Shown one piece after another: positions 8,892 through 18,041 of a DNA stretch of 64,000 bases. Below the pieces are notes generated by a model. The model worked only from the letters and a program-made list of their open reading frames with translations, was not told the origin of the DNA and searched no databases. Position 1 is the stretch's first letter. Each line of letters opens with the position of its first letter. The position numbers and the translations under genes are program-made. The DNA is from Nesterenkonia alkaliphila (GTDB taxonomy: Bacteria > Actinomycetota > Actinomycetes > Actinomycetales > Micrococcaceae): contig NZ_WRPM01000051.1 of NCBI RefSeq assembly GCF_009758175.1, positions 52,030-116,029 on the forward strand. Direction: 5' to 3'.

Positions 8892-10603
8892 CGCTGTTCG
8901 GTCCGGTGAACCAGCCCGGTCGGGTGGACCAGCACGACGCCGCCCCGCTGGCGGCACTGCCCACAGACCAGTTGGAAGAGCAGGTGGTCTTCGGCGAGTG
9001 GCGGGCCCTGCGCGGGGTCTCCGCCAGGTCATTGGAGCGGACCCGGGCGCTGATGCAGGCCCTGGAGTATGACCCAGAAACCGCTGCGCACCGAACCATC
9101 GGAGTGGTCGGCTCCAAGGGCAAGGGCACCGCCAGCGCCTACGCCTCCGCCGCCTTAGCGGGGTTGGGCCACCGGGTGGGCACAGTGATGAGCCCCGGGG
9201 TGCTCTCTAATGCGGACCGGATACGGATCAACGGTGTGGTGCTCCCGGAGCAGGAACGGCGCCGCCTTCTGTTGAGGATTGCCCAGGCTCAGGCACAGCT
9301 GCCGCCGGCCACAGCTGAGAGCGGCTATCTGGCTCCCACAGGAGTGTTCCTGCTGATGGGGTTTCTGGCTGCGGCGCAGCAGGACTGTGAGGTGCTGGTG
9401 GCTGAGGCGGGGATCGGCGGGGCCTCGGACGATCTGAGCCACTGGCCATTGGATGCGGTGGTGGTGACCAGTATCTTCGCCGAGCATCTGGACCTGTTGG
9501 GCCCCACTGTGGCAGATGTGGCCCGGGATAAGTCCGAGGTGATCACCGGGAGCACGCAGCTGGTGGTCAGTTGCCCGCAGTCTGCTGAGGTGGCGGAGAT
9601 CCTGGCCCAGCGCTGCGCCGAGACCGGTGCGCAGCTGGTTGGGGCGGAGGACGACGCCGCGGGACTGGTTGCCCATCTGCCGGCGGGGTTCCAGCGGGCT
9701 AACGCGGCGGCCGGTGTTGCCGCAGGGGTTGCTGTGGCGGACGGTTTAGTGGCGGACGGTTCAGTGACGGGCGGTTCAAGGAATATGCGCAGTTCCGCAC
9801 GACACGCCGGCCCTAAACCCGTTTCATCGTCACCTACTGCCCATTTTCTGCCCGCCGAGCACCCGTTATGCGCCATATGTGACGACACCGACCCCGCGGG
9901 AACGAATCGTCGTACGCTGATGCCCACTCTGGCGGAAGTGGTGCGCTCGGTGCGGTACCCGGGGCGGCTCTCGGTCCATGCGGTGCCCGGTGGCGGCGTC
10001 GTGCCCGAAGGCGGGGCTGCCGATGGGGCGGTGATACCCCGTGGCGAGGTGGCCGGCGGTGTGATGCCCGGTGGCGGCGTCGTGCTTGGAGGTAAGACCC
10101 CCGGCGGGGCGGTGCCCGGTGTGCGGTGCGTGGTGGACTCAGCTGTCTCCGGTGCGGGGCTGCGGGCGGCCTTGGAGTTCGCCTCGCAGGTGATGCCTCA
10201 GGAAGCCCGGAACCCCAGCGCGGGCGCAGGGGAAGCTGACACCGAGGCGGCGGAGCTCCGGCAGGTGCTGGTCTGCCTGCCCCCCGGCAAGGATCTGGCC
10301 GGGTTCATCGCGGAGCTGCAGCCCTTTCCGGGGCGCAAGGTGTTTGTGGAGCTGCCGGGAGCCTATACCGGCACTCCGGAGCGCTCCGAGTGGCCCCAGG
10401 CTCCGGGATGGGACTGGCTGCGACTGGATGATCTGGGCACCGCCGGGGTGCATGAGGCAGCGGGTTCGCCCCAGCTGTTGGAGCAGCTGCAGCAGGGGGA
10501 CTCGCTGGCAGTGGGCACCGTGCTGTTCAGTTCCCTGGTGCTGCGCACCCTGGGCGCCGAGGCCGAGCGGCTGTTTGATCCGCCGGCCTGGTCTCCGGGC
10601 TGA
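8888..10603 (+). CDS. FolC-like Mur-ligase family protein with in-frame repeat insertions
   Basis: Resembles folylpolyglutamate/dihydrofolate synthase: the ATP loop VVGSKGKGT at 73-81, then HRVGTVMSPGVLSNADRIRING, and TSIFAEHLDLLG in the central domain. At 571 residues it is over 100 longer than typical FolC. The excess lies between about residues 283 and 400: three copies of a 15-bp unit, a low-complexity piece with its own inverted-repeat DNA, the expected RYPGRL stretch, then a Gly/Val-rich run with a 21-bp DNA repeat 81 bp apart. The frame is kept throughout. ATG overlaps the methyltransferase stop (ATGA). Whether the swollen protein makes folate is unknown; a dedicated Mur-ligase-like role is possible. 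Confidence 0.75.
   Translation: MTLFGPVNQPGRVDQHDAAPLAALPTDQLEEQVVFGEWRALRGVSARSLERTRALMQALEYDPETAAHRTIGVVGSKGKGTASAYASAALAGLGHRVGTVMSPGVLSNADRIRINGVVLPEQERRRLLLRIAQAQAQLPPATAESGYLAPTGVFLLMGFLAAAQQDCEVLVAEAGIGGASDDLSHWPLDAVVVTSIFAEHLDLLGPTVADVARDKSEVITGSTQLVVSCPQSAEVAEILAQRCAETGAQLVGAEDDAAGLVAHLPAGFQRANAAAGVAAGVAVADGLVADGSVTGGSRNMRSSARHAGPKPVSSSPTAHFLPAEHPLCAICDDTDPAGTNRRTLMPTLAEVVRSVRYPGRLSVHAVPGGGVVPEGGAADGAVIPRGEVAGGVMPGGGVVLGGKTPGGAVPGVRCVVDSAVSGAGLRAALEFASQVMPQEARNPSAGAGEADTEAAELRQVLVCLPPGKDLAGFIAELQPFPGRKVFVELPGAYTGTPERSEWPQAPGWDWLRLDDLGTAGVHEAAGSPQLLEQLQQGDSLAVGTVLFSSLVLRTLGAEAERLFDPPAWSPG
9734..9778 (+). repeat. Three tandem 15-bp units inside the FolC-like gene
   Basis: GTGGCGGACGGTTTA, GTGGCGGACGGTTCA, GTGACGGGCGGTTCA in direct succession; they encode VADGL-VADGS-VTGGS and keep the frame. 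Confidence 0.85.
9813..9885. repeat. REP/MITE-like insertion inside the FolC-like gene
   Basis: A 14-bp stretch (CTAAACCCGTTTCA, 9813-9826) is followed by TCGTCAC (9827-9833) and, 45 bp later, its inverse GTGACGA (9879-9885). Base composition is visibly less GC-rich than the gene around it. The 14-bp stretch recurs inverted just after the gene (10601-10614). It looks like a small dispersed repeat absorbed in frame. Confidence 0.5.
9984..10085 (+). repeat. Direct repeat of 21 bp, 81 bp apart
   Basis: A 21-bp word beginning TGCCCGGTGGCGGCG occurs at 9984-10004 and again, identically, at 10065-10085. The spacing is 27 codons, so it is an in-frame duplication within the Gly/Val-rich stretch of the FolC-like protein. 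Confidence 0.8.
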
Positions 10604-10614
10604 AACGGGTTTAG
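10601..10614. repeat. Inverse copy of the 14-bp REP-like word
   Basis: TGAAACGGGTTTAG is the exact reverse complement of 9813-9826. Its first three bases are the stop codon of the FolC-like gene. Confidence 0.6.
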
Positions 10615-10636
10615 CCTCCGGGGGCTCGTCTCCCGG

Positions 10637-10674
10637 ACTAGTCTCCAGGGTTAGTCACCGGGATTAGTCACCGG
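10637..10674. repeat. Three short tandem units between convergent genes
   Basis: ACTAGTCTCCAGG, GTTAGTCACCGG and GATTAGTCACCGG follow one another. The last unit contains the TAA stop of the lipoprotein gene on the other strand. Confidence 0.6.
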
Positions 10675-11317
10675 GGCGCAGCTGCACCACTTCGAGAGGC
10701 TCTGTCATGGTGTCGAGCTGCTCATGGTCCAGCTGAACGGTCAGCGGCAGCTCCTGTGCCTCCTCGGGCAGCTCGAGCACATGGGTGGTGGCGGCCATAT
10801 CTGCTGTGCATGGGGTGTCTTCATAGGGGAAATCCAGGGTGACGCGCAGCTCCGCGGGGCCCTGGTGCTCAAGACCGGTGACCCGGGAGGGGCAGCTGGA
10901 GCTCCCCCAAGTGGTCAGATGCAGATGGCCGTCCTGGCTCAGGGCCGCTATCGGCTGATCAGGCAGCTCCTCCAGAATGGGCTCCTGCGGCTGGGCGGGC
11001 TCCAGAGTTGCAGCGTCCTCGATGAGATGGCTCTCCGGATCGAACTCAAAGTCCCCACCGGGCAGTTCCGCCGGCTCTGCGGCGAGATCTGGATCAAGCT
11101 GGTCCGCCTCGCTGGAGCTCAGCGGCTCGGGATGAGGGTTGGCCGGCTCAAGGTCCTCGAGCTGGGGGAATGCGCCTTCCGGGGCGCCGGCGTACTGCTC
11201 CAGTGCTATGCCGAGCCGGTCATCCGCCGTGGGGGGCTCCTCAGTGGGCTCCGGGCTGCTGCCGCAGGAGACGAGCAGGGCAGCCGTTGCCGGGGCGGTG
11301 AAGAAGGCGCGATTCAT
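10664..11317 (-). CDS. Putative acidic lipoprotein
   Basis: 217 residues of no family I recognise. The N-terminus MNRAFFTAPATAALLVSC is a short lipoprotein signal with lipobox LVSC (Cys18), so it should be anchored to the outer face of the membrane. The next 110 residues are Pro/Glu/Asp-rich and probably unstructured; the C-terminal half (from about LSQDGHLHLTTWG) has two Cys (SSSC and DTPC) that could pair and looks like a small beta domain. Acidity fits a salt-adapted secretome. It follows dapF by 7 bp and converges on the FolC-like gene. Confidence 0.7.
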   Translation of the reverse strand: MNRAFFTAPATAALLVSCGSSPEPTEEPPTADDRLGIALEQYAGAPEGAFPQLEDLEPANPHPEPLSSSEADQLDPDLAAEPAELPGGDFEFDPESHLIEDAATLEPAQPQEPILEELPDQPIAALSQDGHLHLTTWGSSSCPSRVTGLEHQGPAELRVTLDFPYEDTPCTADMAATTHVLELPEEAQELPLTVQLDHEQLDTMTEPLEVVQLRPGD

Positions 11318-11324
11318 GCGATTA

Positions 11325-12236
11325 CTATGCCGTGAGCTCTCCGGAGTAGACGAGTACGGCCGGACCGGCCAGAGTCACGTCCTCGGCGCCGTCGGAGCGG
11401 GAGGCAAAGGTGACTGTGACCTCTCCACCGGGGACTGCGACCTGCCAGGTGTTCACGGCATCCGCGCCGACCCAGACCCGCACTGCCGCTGCTGCGGCAC
11501 AGGTACCGGTGCCGCAGGAGAGGGTCTCGCCCACACCGCGTTCGTGCACCCGCATCTGGATACGGCCGACGCCGCCTTCCACCAGTGGGTCTGCCGGGAC
11601 CACGAACTCCACATTGGTCCCCTGCGGCGGAACCGGCTCAACGGTGGGGGCGGCGTGCAGGTCCAGCTGCTGCAGGGTCTGCGCATCGGGCAGGGCCACC
11701 ACAGTGTGCGGGTTGCCCATTGAGATGCTCAGCGCCGGCCGGGGGTCGGTGAGTCCCCGTGCCTGGACCAGGGAGTCGGAGGCTGATTCTGAGGCCATCT
11801 GCGGGTCGATGAAGGACCAGATGCCCATCCCGACCGCATAGCCTTCCGGGACCCGCTGTACGGTGCGCAGTCCGGCCCTGGTCAGTACGGGCAGGGAATC
11901 GCCCTCGGTGAGCTCCGCTAGCCGCTCGGCCACCAGGAAATGCGCGAAGGCCCGCACGCCGTTGCCGCACATCTCAGCAGCGGTCCCGTCTGCGTTGCGG
12001 TAGTCCATGAACCAGACCGGCGCTTCATCGGTACTGGTCAGCTCCGCCCGGGTCAGGGCGGTGCGGCCGTCCTCGGTCCGGTGGGCCGGCACGGCCCGGA
12101 TCAGCCCGTCGGCGCCGATGCCCAGGTGCCGGTCACAGAGCTGGGCTGCCTGCTGGGCGGGCAGATGGAGCTGACCGGCGGCGTCGTTGATCATCACGAA
12201 GTCATTGCCGGTGGCGTGGGCTTTGGTGAAGCGCAT
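11325..12236 (-). CDS. dapF: Diaminopimelate epimerase
   Basis: Interconverts LL- and meso-diaminopimelate for lysine and peptidoglycan, by a two-thiol mechanism without cofactor. Both Cys are present: Cys90 in EMCGNGVRAFA and Cys241 in ETLSCGTGTCAAA. The N-terminus MRFTKAHATGNDFV is the family signature, which fixes the ATG at 12236. 303 residues, slightly longer than usual. It lies 8 bp after miaA and is likely co-transcribed with miaB-miaA. dapA and dapB are elsewhere in the window. Confidence 0.97.
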   Translation of the reverse strand: MRFTKAHATGNDFVMINDAAGQLHLPAQQAAQLCDRHLGIGADGLIRAVPAHRTEDGRTALTRAELTSTDEAPVWFMDYRNADGTAAEMCGNGVRAFAHFLVAERLAELTEGDSLPVLTRAGLRTVQRVPEGYAVGMGIWSFIDPQMASESASDSLVQARGLTDPRPALSISMGNPHTVVALPDAQTLQQLDLHAAPTVEPVPPQGTNVEFVVPADPLVEGGVGRIQMRVHERGVGETLSCGTGTCAAAAAVRVWVGADAVNTWQVAVPGGEVTVTFASRSDGAEDVTLAGPAVLVYSGELTA

Positions 12237-12244
12237 AGTCCTAT

Positions 12245-13189
12245 TCAACCAGTGAGTCCTGCAATTGCTTCCATGGCCTGCTCGGCGAGGTTCTCGCCCA
12301 GAGCGTCCAGCCAGATGATGCGGTGGTCGGCGCGGAACCAAGTCTCCTGACGGCGGGCGAATTTTCGGGTTGCCACGATGGTCTCCTCCACCGCTTGGTC
12401 CTCGGAGAGGGCACCGTCGAGCACCCGCAGGAACTGCTGGTAGCCGATGGCCGCCGGTGCGGTTCGCCCCCGGCGCAGCCCGGCTTCCTCCAACCGGCGC
12501 ACCTCCTCCAGCAGGCCTTTCTGGCGCATCTGCTGGACCCGCTGCTCGATCCGGCGGTGCAGCAGACTGCGCTGGACTCTCAGACCGATCTGGATGACTG
12601 GCTCCACAGTGGGCTCATAACTGCGCTGCGGCATATACGAGGTGAAGCTGCGCCCGGTGAGCCGGATGACCTCCAGGGCCCGGATCAGTCTGCGCTCGTC
12701 CTTGATCACGGAGGCGGATTCCGGGTCGGCCCGGCGCAGCTCCTCGCGCAGGGCTGCAGCACCCTCTGCGGCGAGTTCGGATTCGAGCTGGCGCCGCAGC
12801 TGCGGATCTGTGGGCGGAAACTCAATGATGTCTGTGACGGCCCGCAGGTAGAGTCCCGAACCGCCAACCAGGATCGGGGTGTTCCCGCGGGCGCGGACAG
12901 CCGCCACGGTCTCCCGGGCCTGCTGCTGATAGGCGGCCACTGAGGCTTCCTGGGTGACCTCCAGGATGTCGAAGAGGTGGTGCGGGTGTCCCTGCCGCTC
13001 CGCGGCATCTGCTTTGGCGGTGCCGATGTCCATTCCCCGGTAGAGCTGCATGGAGTCGGCGTTGATGATCTCCCCAGGGGCACCTTCAGCTGCGAGTCGG
13101 TGGGCCAGCTCGATGCTGAGCCCGGTCTTCCCGGAGGCGGTGGGGCCCAGCAGAACGACCAGCGGGATCTGCTCCGGCGGTGTTACCAC
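12245..13189 (-). CDS. miaA: tRNA dimethylallyltransferase
   Basis: Transfers the dimethylallyl group to A37 of tRNAs reading UNN codons; MiaB then thiomethylates the product. P-loop GPTASGKT at 15-22, NADSMQLYRGMDIGTAKA (catalytic Asp and substrate site), and GGSGLYLRA are all present. An upstream start would give an implausible 50-residue Pro/Ser-rich lead running back through the 3' end of miaB. I therefore place the start at GTG 13189, one base after the miaB stop, giving 314 residues, normal for the family. Confidence 0.95.
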   Translation of the reverse strand: MVTPPEQIPLVVLLGPTASGKTGLSIELAHRLAAEGAPGEIINADSMQLYRGMDIGTAKADAAERQGHPHHLFDILEVTQEASVAAYQQQARETVAAVRARGNTPILVGGSGLYLRAVTDIIEFPPTDPQLRRQLESELAAEGAAALREELRRADPESASVIKDERRLIRALEVIRLTGRSFTSYMPQRSYEPTVEPVIQIGLRVQRSLLHRRIEQRVQQMRQKGLLEEVRRLEEAGLRRGRTAPAAIGYQQFLRVLDGALSEDQAVEETIVATRKFARRQETWFRADHRIIWLDALGENLAEQAMEAIAGLTG

Positions 13190-13190
13190 C

Positions 13191-14708
13191 TCAGGTGCCT
13201 GGGCGCAGGGTGGGTAGCCCCAGCGAGACGGTGCTGGGCTTGTTTCCGCCGACCTGGGTGATGCCGACCCCGCAGGAGTCTGCTTGCCAACGGTCCCACG
13301 CATCCCCGGCCCTGGAGCGGCGCAGGCTGAACTGCTCAACCGATGGGTCGGAGAGCAGGTGGAAGCTGCCGGCCTCAGTGATCGGCACGGTGACGAAGTC
13401 CCCCGGGCGCGGGGTCTCGGCCCCGGCGGGGACGCTGAAGTGCACCAGCCGGTTATCCGGTGCCCGCCCGGAGAGCCGGCCGGTCTTAGCTCCCTTGGAG
13501 CCGGAGTCAGCGGTGACCAGAAGTTCCTGGAAGGTGCCGACCTGCGCGGCGTTCTCCTCTGCGGTGATCCGGTCCTGCAGAGCGGTCAGCCTCTCGAAGC
13601 GGGCCTGGACCACCTCTTTGGGGATCTGCTCGGCCATCTCGGCAGCGGGGGTTCCCGGGCGTTTGGAGTACTGGAATGTGAAGGCTGAGGCGAACCGGGA
13701 GGCCTCCACCACGCGCATGGTGTCTTCAAAGTCCTCCTCGGTCTCCCCGGGGAAGCCGACGATGATATCGGTGGTCACCGCGGCATGGGGCATCCGTTCC
13801 CGGACCTTGTCCAGGATGCCGAGGAACTTCTTACCCCGGTAGGAGCGGCGCATGGCTTTAAGGATCCGGTCGGAGCCGGACTGCAGCGGCATATGCAGCT
13901 GCGGCATCACATTGGGGGTCTCGGCCATGGCCTCGATGACGTCATCGGTGAAGCTGGCCGGATGGGGGGAGGTGAACCGAACCCGCTCCAAGCCCTGGAT
14001 CTCACCACAAGCGCGCAACAGTTTGGCGAAGGCGGTGCGGTCGCCGAACTCCACACCGTAGGTGTTGACGTTCTGCCCCAACAGGGTCACCTCGACGGCG
14101 CCGTCGTCCACCAGGGCCTGGACCTCGGCGAGGATCTCCCCGGGGCGGCGGTCCTTCTCCTTACCGCGGAGGCTGGGCACGATGCAGAAGGTGCAGGTGT
14201 TGTTGCAGCCCACTGAGATGGACACCCATCCGGAGTGCACCGATTCGCGCTTAGTGGGCAGAGTGGAGGGGAAGGTCTCAAGCGCTTCGAGAATCTCGAT
14301 GCTGGCCTCTCGGTTGTGCCGTGAGCGTTCCAGCAGGGTGGGCAGCGAGCCGATGTTGTGGGTGCCGAAGACCACATCTACCCAGGGCGCTTTCTCCAGG
14401 ACGGCGTTCTGGTCCTTCTGGGCCAGGCAGCCACCCACTGCGATCTGCATACCGCTGGCCTCTTTGACCGGTTTCAGCTGGCCAAGGTTGCCGTAGAGCC
14501 GGTTGTCGGCGTTCTCACGGACCGCGCAGGTGTTGAAGACCACCAGATCCGGGGTGGCTCCCTGCTTCGCTTTGGCGTAGCCGGCCGCTTCGAGCAGCCC
14601 GGAGATCCGCTCGGAGTCGTGCACGTTCATCTGGCAGCCGAAGGTGCGCACCTCATAGGTGCGTTCAGCGGCCGGGGTGTCGGTGCGTTCCAGGAGTGCT
14701 TCAGTCAT
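13191..14708 (-). CDS. miaB: tRNA-2-methylthio-N6-dimethylallyladenosine synthase
   Basis: Radical-SAM methylthiotransferase acting on i6A37. Two Fe-S sites are visible: the N-terminal MTTase Cys ([17 protein letters not shown] and a third in VGGCLAQ) and the radical-[16 protein letters not shown] domain lies in the C-terminal part ([11 protein letters not shown] ... [15 protein letters not shown]). About 45 extra residues follow (from [13 protein letters not shown]). Start MTEALLER at 14708 is supported by TAGAAT ending 7 nt before it. 505 residues. Confidence 0.96.
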   Translation of the reverse strand: MTEALLERTDTPAAERTYEVRTFGCQMNVHDSERISGLLEAAGYAKAKQGATPDLVVFNTCAVRENADNRLYGNLGQLKPVKEASGMQIAVGGCLAQKDQNAVLEKAPWVDVVFGTHNIGSLPTLLERSRHNREASIEILEALETFPSTLPTKRESVHSGWVSISVGCNNTCTFCIVPSLRGKEKDRRPGEILAEVQALVDDGAVEVTLLGQNVNTYGVEFGDRTAFAKLLRACGEIQGLERVRFTSPHPASFTDDVIEAMAETPNVMPQLHMPLQSGSDRILKAMRRSYRGKKFLGILDKVRERMPHAAVTTDIIVGFPGETEEDFEDTMRVVEASRFASAFTFQYSKRPGTPAAEMAEQIPKEVVQARFERLTALQDRITAEENAAQVGTFQELLVTADSGSKGAKTGRLSGRAPDNRLVHFSVPAGAETPRPGDFVTVPITEAGSFHLLSDPSVEQFSLRRSRAGDAWDRWQADSCGVGITQVGGNKPSTVSLGLPTLRPGT

Positions 14709-14715
14709 TGGGGTG

Positions 14716-14721
14716 ATTCTA
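14716..14721 (-). promoter_or_regulatory. -10 hexamer of miaB (leaderless type)
   Basis: TAGAAT on the minus strand, 7 nt before ATG 14708; it would drive miaB-miaA-dapF separately from recA-recX. Confidence 0.5.
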
Positions 14722-14745
14722 CCGAGCCGTGCTGGGAGCCGGTGT

Positions 14746-15441
14746 TCAGGCTGCTCTTCGGTCGAGTTCCTCACGGACCAGCTGGAAGGCTGCGGCGGGG
14801 GTGTGCCCCCGGCGGCCCAGCATGCTCACCAGCCGGCGGGTGATCTTCTCGCGTTCCTTGCGGTCCTGAACCCCGTTGCCGATGGGTATCACCACCCCGC
14901 GCAGCTTGGCCTCAATCAGCTCACGCGCCGCGGCATCTTCATCCTCGGCGGTGAGCTGTTCCAGGGCGGCTTCGATATGCTCCGCGGAGACGCCCTTGTC
15001 CTGCAACTCTCGGCGCAGCGCCGCAGTGCCGAGGCCTTTGAGCTCGTGGCGGGTGCGGACCCAGGTGCGGGCGAAGGCGGCATCGTCGATGAGCTGGACC
15101 TCTTCCATCCGGTCCAGCACGCGGGTGATGACCTCTTCGCTGTACTCCTTCTCGCGCAGCGCCTCGGCAAGCTGATGCCGGGACTTGGCCGAGCCGGTGA
15201 GCTTGCGCAGCACCACGGCCCGGGCTTTGCCGTACTGCTCCTCCGCTGCCGGTGCCCGCTCAGCCGGTGCCTGCGCTGCCTGATCAGCCGGCGTCTCCGC
15301 TTGCCGCTGCCCCGCCTGCTGTCTGGACCGGGGCGCAGCCGAGCTCAGCTCGGCGTCGCCAGCAAAGAGATCGGAGCTCAGCTCCCCGGACTCGTACCGG
15401 GCCAGGGTGTCCTTCAGCGCCTCGATCTTTGAATCGCTCAT
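14746..15441 (-). CDS. recX: Regulatory protein RecX
   Basis: Binds RecA and limits filament growth. The conserved three-helix repeats run from about residue 75 ([23 protein letters not shown]) to the end; [22 protein letters not shown] is the family core. The first 70 residues are an Ala/Gln-rich, probably disordered extension common in actinobacterial RecX. Its ATG overlaps the recA stop by one base (TGATG), so the two are translationally coupled. Confidence 0.94.
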   Translation of the reverse strand: MSDSKIEALKDTLARYESGELSSDLFAGDAELSSAAPRSRQQAGQRQAETPADQAAQAPAERAPAAEEQYGKARAVVLRKLTGSAKSRHQLAEALREKEYSEEVITRVLDRMEEVQLIDDAAFARTWVRTRHELKGLGTAALRRELQDKGVSAEHIEAALEQLTAEDEDAAARELIEAKLRGVVIPIGNGVQDRKEREKITRRLVSMLGRRGHTPAAAFQLVREELDRRAA

Positions 15442-16472
15442 CAGACGGCCTGGAGTTCGGGACCTTCATCCTCGGTCTTGATGATGCCGAGCTTCTGCTT
15501 GATGCGCAGCTCGATCTCATCGGCGAGATCAGGGTTGTCCTTGAGGAACTGGCGGGCCTTCTCCTTGCCCTGGCCCAGCTGGTCTCCGTCATAGGTGAAC
15601 CAGGCTCCGGACTTCTTGACCAGCCCGTTCTCCACGCCGACGTCAATGAGCCCGCCCTCACGGGAGATGCCCTCGCCGTAGAGGATGTCGAACTCAGCCT
15701 GCTTGAAGGGCGGGGCCATCTTGTTCTTCACGATCTTGGCCCGGGTCCGGTTGCCCACCGCGTTGACGCCTTCCTTCAGCGTCTCGATCCGGCGCACGTC
15801 AACGCGCACGGAGGCGTAGAACTTCAGTGCCTTACCGCCGGAGGTGGTCTCCGGAGAGCCGAAGAACACGCCGACCTTCTCACGCAGCTGGTTGATGAAC
15901 ACAGCGGTGGTGTTGGTCTGGGCCAGCCGGCCGGTGATCTTACGCAGCGCCTGGGACATCAGCCGGGCCTGCAGGCCCACATGGCTGTCGCCCATCTCGC
16001 CCTCGATCTCAGCGCGGGGCACCAGGGCGGCCACTGAGTCGATGACCACGATGTCCAGCGAGCCGGAGGAGACCAGCATGTCCATAATCTCCAGGGCCTG
16101 CTCCCCGGTGTCCGGCTGGGAGACCAACAGCTCGTCAGTGTTGACCCCGAGCTTCTCGGCGTAGCTGGGGTCCAGGGCGTGCTCGGCGTCGATGAACGCG
16201 GCGATCCCGCCGTTCTTCTGCGCGTTGGCCACTGCATGCAGGGCCACCGTGGTCTTACCGGAGGACTCCGGACCGTAGATCTCCACCACACGGCCGCGCG
16301 GGAACCCACCGATGCCCAGGGCCGCGTCCATCGCGATGGAGGAGGTGGGGATGGCCTCAATCGGGGCGCGGGTCTCATCGCCCAGGCGCATCACCGAGCC
16401 CTTGCCATACTGCTTGTCGATCTGGGCCAGTGCGGCCTCGAGGGCCTTCTGTCGGTCTGGGCTGGTCGCCAT
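15441..16472 (-). CDS. recA: Recombinase RecA
   Basis: Forms ATP-dependent filaments on single-stranded DNA, catalyses strand exchange and activates LexA cleavage. 343 residues, complete: Walker A GPESSGKT at 67-74, the VVIDSVAAL Walker B, the L2 loop region ([28 protein letters not shown]). No intein. ATG is preceded by GAGAGGTGAAAC. A strong SOS box lies about 150 bp upstream, so it closes the SOS circuit with lexA in this window. Confidence 0.99.
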   Translation of the reverse strand: MATSPDRQKALEAALAQIDKQYGKGSVMRLGDETRAPIEAIPTSSIAMDAALGIGGFPRGRVVEIYGPESSGKTTVALHAVANAQKNGGIAAFIDAEHALDPSYAEKLGVNTDELLVSQPDTGEQALEIMDMLVSSGSLDIVVIDSVAALVPRAEIEGEMGDSHVGLQARLMSQALRKITGRLAQTNTTAVFINQLREKVGVFFGSPETTSGGKALKFYASVRVDVRRIETLKEGVNAVGNRTRAKIVKNKMAPPFKQAEFDILYGEGISREGGLIDVGVENGLVKKSGAWFTYDGDQLGQGKEKARQFLKDNPDLADEIELRIKQKLGIIKTEDEGPELQAV

Positions 16473-16618
16473 GTTTCACCTCTCGATAAGTTGTTCTTCT
16501 GCTGACATGATCGAGACTACGGGCAGCCCCCGACATGCCGATTGTCGGATCATGGATCTGTGGAGCATCCGGTGGGCCGGCAGCCCCAGATCTCTGCTGG
16601 GGAAAACTCTACGCCTAA

Positions 16619-16634
16619 TCGAACAGGTATTCGA
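16619..16634. promoter_or_regulatory. SOS (LexA) box of recA
   Basis: TCGAAC-AGGT-ATTCGA, 11 of 12 conserved positions, 147 bp upstream of the recA ATG in the 226-bp spacer between recA and the DUF3046 gene. Confidence 0.8.
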
Positions 16635-16698
16635 GCAACACGCCGGGTGCCCGCTGAACCTCTGCCCTTGGGCCCGCCGGCTGCCCGGTGAACCTGCC

Positions 16699-16917
16699 CT
16701 ACCGTTTAGGCGGGTTGTCCTTGCCCAGCCGGCGCTCCTGGGGCACATCCTGCTGTTCGCAGAGCTCCTCCCAGACCTGGCGAGCCGGTACCCCGGCGGC
16801 CAGCGCCTGCTTGGCGGTGAGCTGCAGAGAGGTGATGACCAGCTGGTCGGCCAGCACATGGGCATAGCGTCCACCGAACTCGCCCTCCATCAGCGCCCAG
16901 AACCGGGATTCGCGCAT
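16699..16917 (-). CDS. DUF3046 domain protein
   Basis: Small protein of 72 residues (MRESRFWALMEGEFGGRYA...) that matches the actinobacterial DUF3046 family, normally found just upstream of recA as here. Function unknown. The ATG at 16917 is preferred over a TTG three codons earlier. It follows the MarR gene by 9 bp and is probably co-transcribed with it. Confidence 0.85.
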   Translation of the reverse strand: MRESRFWALMEGEFGGRYAHVLADQLVITSLQLTAKQALAAGVPARQVWEELCEQQDVPQERRLGKDNPPKR

Positions 16918-16926
16918 CGAGGCCAA

Positions 16927-17463
16927 TCAGGCAGCCTTCGAATCTGCTGCCCCGGGATCAGCAGCGGCCTGCGGGGCATCTTCACCCGGGCTGGCAGCGA
17001 CTGCGGGGGCGTCGTCGTACTCTGCGTAGGTCTGATTCAGCTTGGCCACCAGTGCGGAGAGTGACATGATCTCCTCCTCACTCCAGACTTCCAGCATGTG
17101 CAGATAGCGCTCCGAGCGCTGCTTCTGGGCGGCCTCCAGCCGGGATTTGCCCTGTTCGGTCAGCGAGATGACCAGTGCCCGGCCGTCGGCGGGGTCTGCT
17201 TTCTTGGTGATGAATCCACGTTCGGCCAGAGTGGTCAGCTGGCGGGAGAGGGTCGGTTTGCCGATGCCGAGGTGCTTGGAGATATCGGTCATCCGCTGGG
17301 CGCCTTCGCGCTGCAGGGTGAAGAGGATGGAGTAGGCGGCCGGTTCGATCTCCGGGTCGATGGTGCGGGCCAGCTGGATCGCATTATGCCGCCGGCGCAG
17401 GAAGAGTCGGTGCAGCTCCTGCTGGAGCTCCTTGACGTGGGCGCGGCGATCCTCAGAAACCAT
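16927..17463 (-). CDS. MarR-family transcriptional regulator
   Basis: 178 residues with the MarR winged helix: helix-turn-helix MTDISKHLGIGKPTLSRQLTTLAERGFI at about 58-85 and wing KKADPADGRALVISLTEQG. The C-terminal 30 residues are an Ala/Pro/Asp tail. The target is unknown; it may regulate itself and the DUF3046 gene behind it. Start 17463 has TAAACT ending 7 nt upstream. Confidence 0.9.
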   Translation of the reverse strand: MVSEDRRAHVKELQQELHRLFLRRRHNAIQLARTIDPEIEPAAYSILFTLQREGAQRMTDISKHLGIGKPTLSRQLTTLAERGFITKKADPADGRALVISLTEQGKSRLEAAQKQRSERYLHMLEVWSEEEIMSLSALVAKLNQTYAEYDDAPAVAASPGEDAPQAAADPGAADSKAA

Positions 17464-17470
17464 GCTGGCC

Positions 17471-17476
17471 AGTTTA
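17471..17476 (-). promoter_or_regulatory. -10 hexamer of the MarR gene (leaderless type)
   Basis: TAAACT on the minus strand, 7 nt before ATG 17463. Confidence 0.5.
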
Positions 17477-17522
17477 GCGGGTGCTCGGCTGCAGTCCGTC
17501 TGCGGCCGAGTAAGGTGCCAGA

Positions 17523-17963
17523 TTACCTGGCTGCCGTGACCAGCACGGAGTCGAACGGGGTGGTCTCCCCGCCGACGGGAGAAGCACTGTGGAACTCCCG
17601 CTGCATCTCGGTGGGCACTGTGTCTGGCACCTGCAGGCCCTCAGCTGCGGCGATGCGCTCGGCCACCTGGAAGAGCATCACGGCCAGCGGCACGTTCAGT
17701 GCGGTGCAGATGCTGGCCAGCAGCTCGGAGGAGGCCTCCTTCTGCCCGCGTTCCACCTCGGAGAGGTAGCCCAGGGAGACCCGGGCGTCATGGGAGACAT
17801 CGCGCAGGGTACGGCCCTCGGACTGCCGGATGCTGCGCAGCACATCGCCGATCTCCTGGCGGAGCACCACACCTTTGGCCTCGCGAGCCTCGGTGGGCAG
17901 GCCTTCGGTCTCGGTGTCCTTCCACCGGGTGACGCCATTGACTGTGACTGGCTGACGGACCAT
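17523..17963 (-). CDS. clgR: XRE-family regulator, ClgR type
   Basis: In actinobacteria ClgR activates clp protease and other stress genes and is itself a Clp substrate. The HTH is [31 protein letters not shown]...[14 protein letters not shown], about residues 32-75. The ORF ends ...VLVTAAR; many ClgR proteins end in two Ala recognised by ClpC, here one residue short of a bare Ala-Ala end. 146 residues. Position next to cinA-pgsA-ftsK is the classic ClgR locus. ATG 17963 has GAGGGAGAATCTC upstream. Confidence 0.85.
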   Translation of the reverse strand: MVRQPVTVNGVTRWKDTETEGLPTEAREAKGVVLRQEIGDVLRSIRQSEGRTLRDVSHDARVSLGYLSEVERGQKEASSELLASICTALNVPLAVMLFQVAERIAAAEGLQVPDTVPTEMQREFHSASPVGGETTPFDSVLVTAAR

Positions 17964-18041
17964 GAGATTCTCCCTCGCGTGTACGACTTTCGACTAGCCC
18001 AACCTGCTGTACCGCTATTTTGTTCCCCACTGTAGCCGAAC

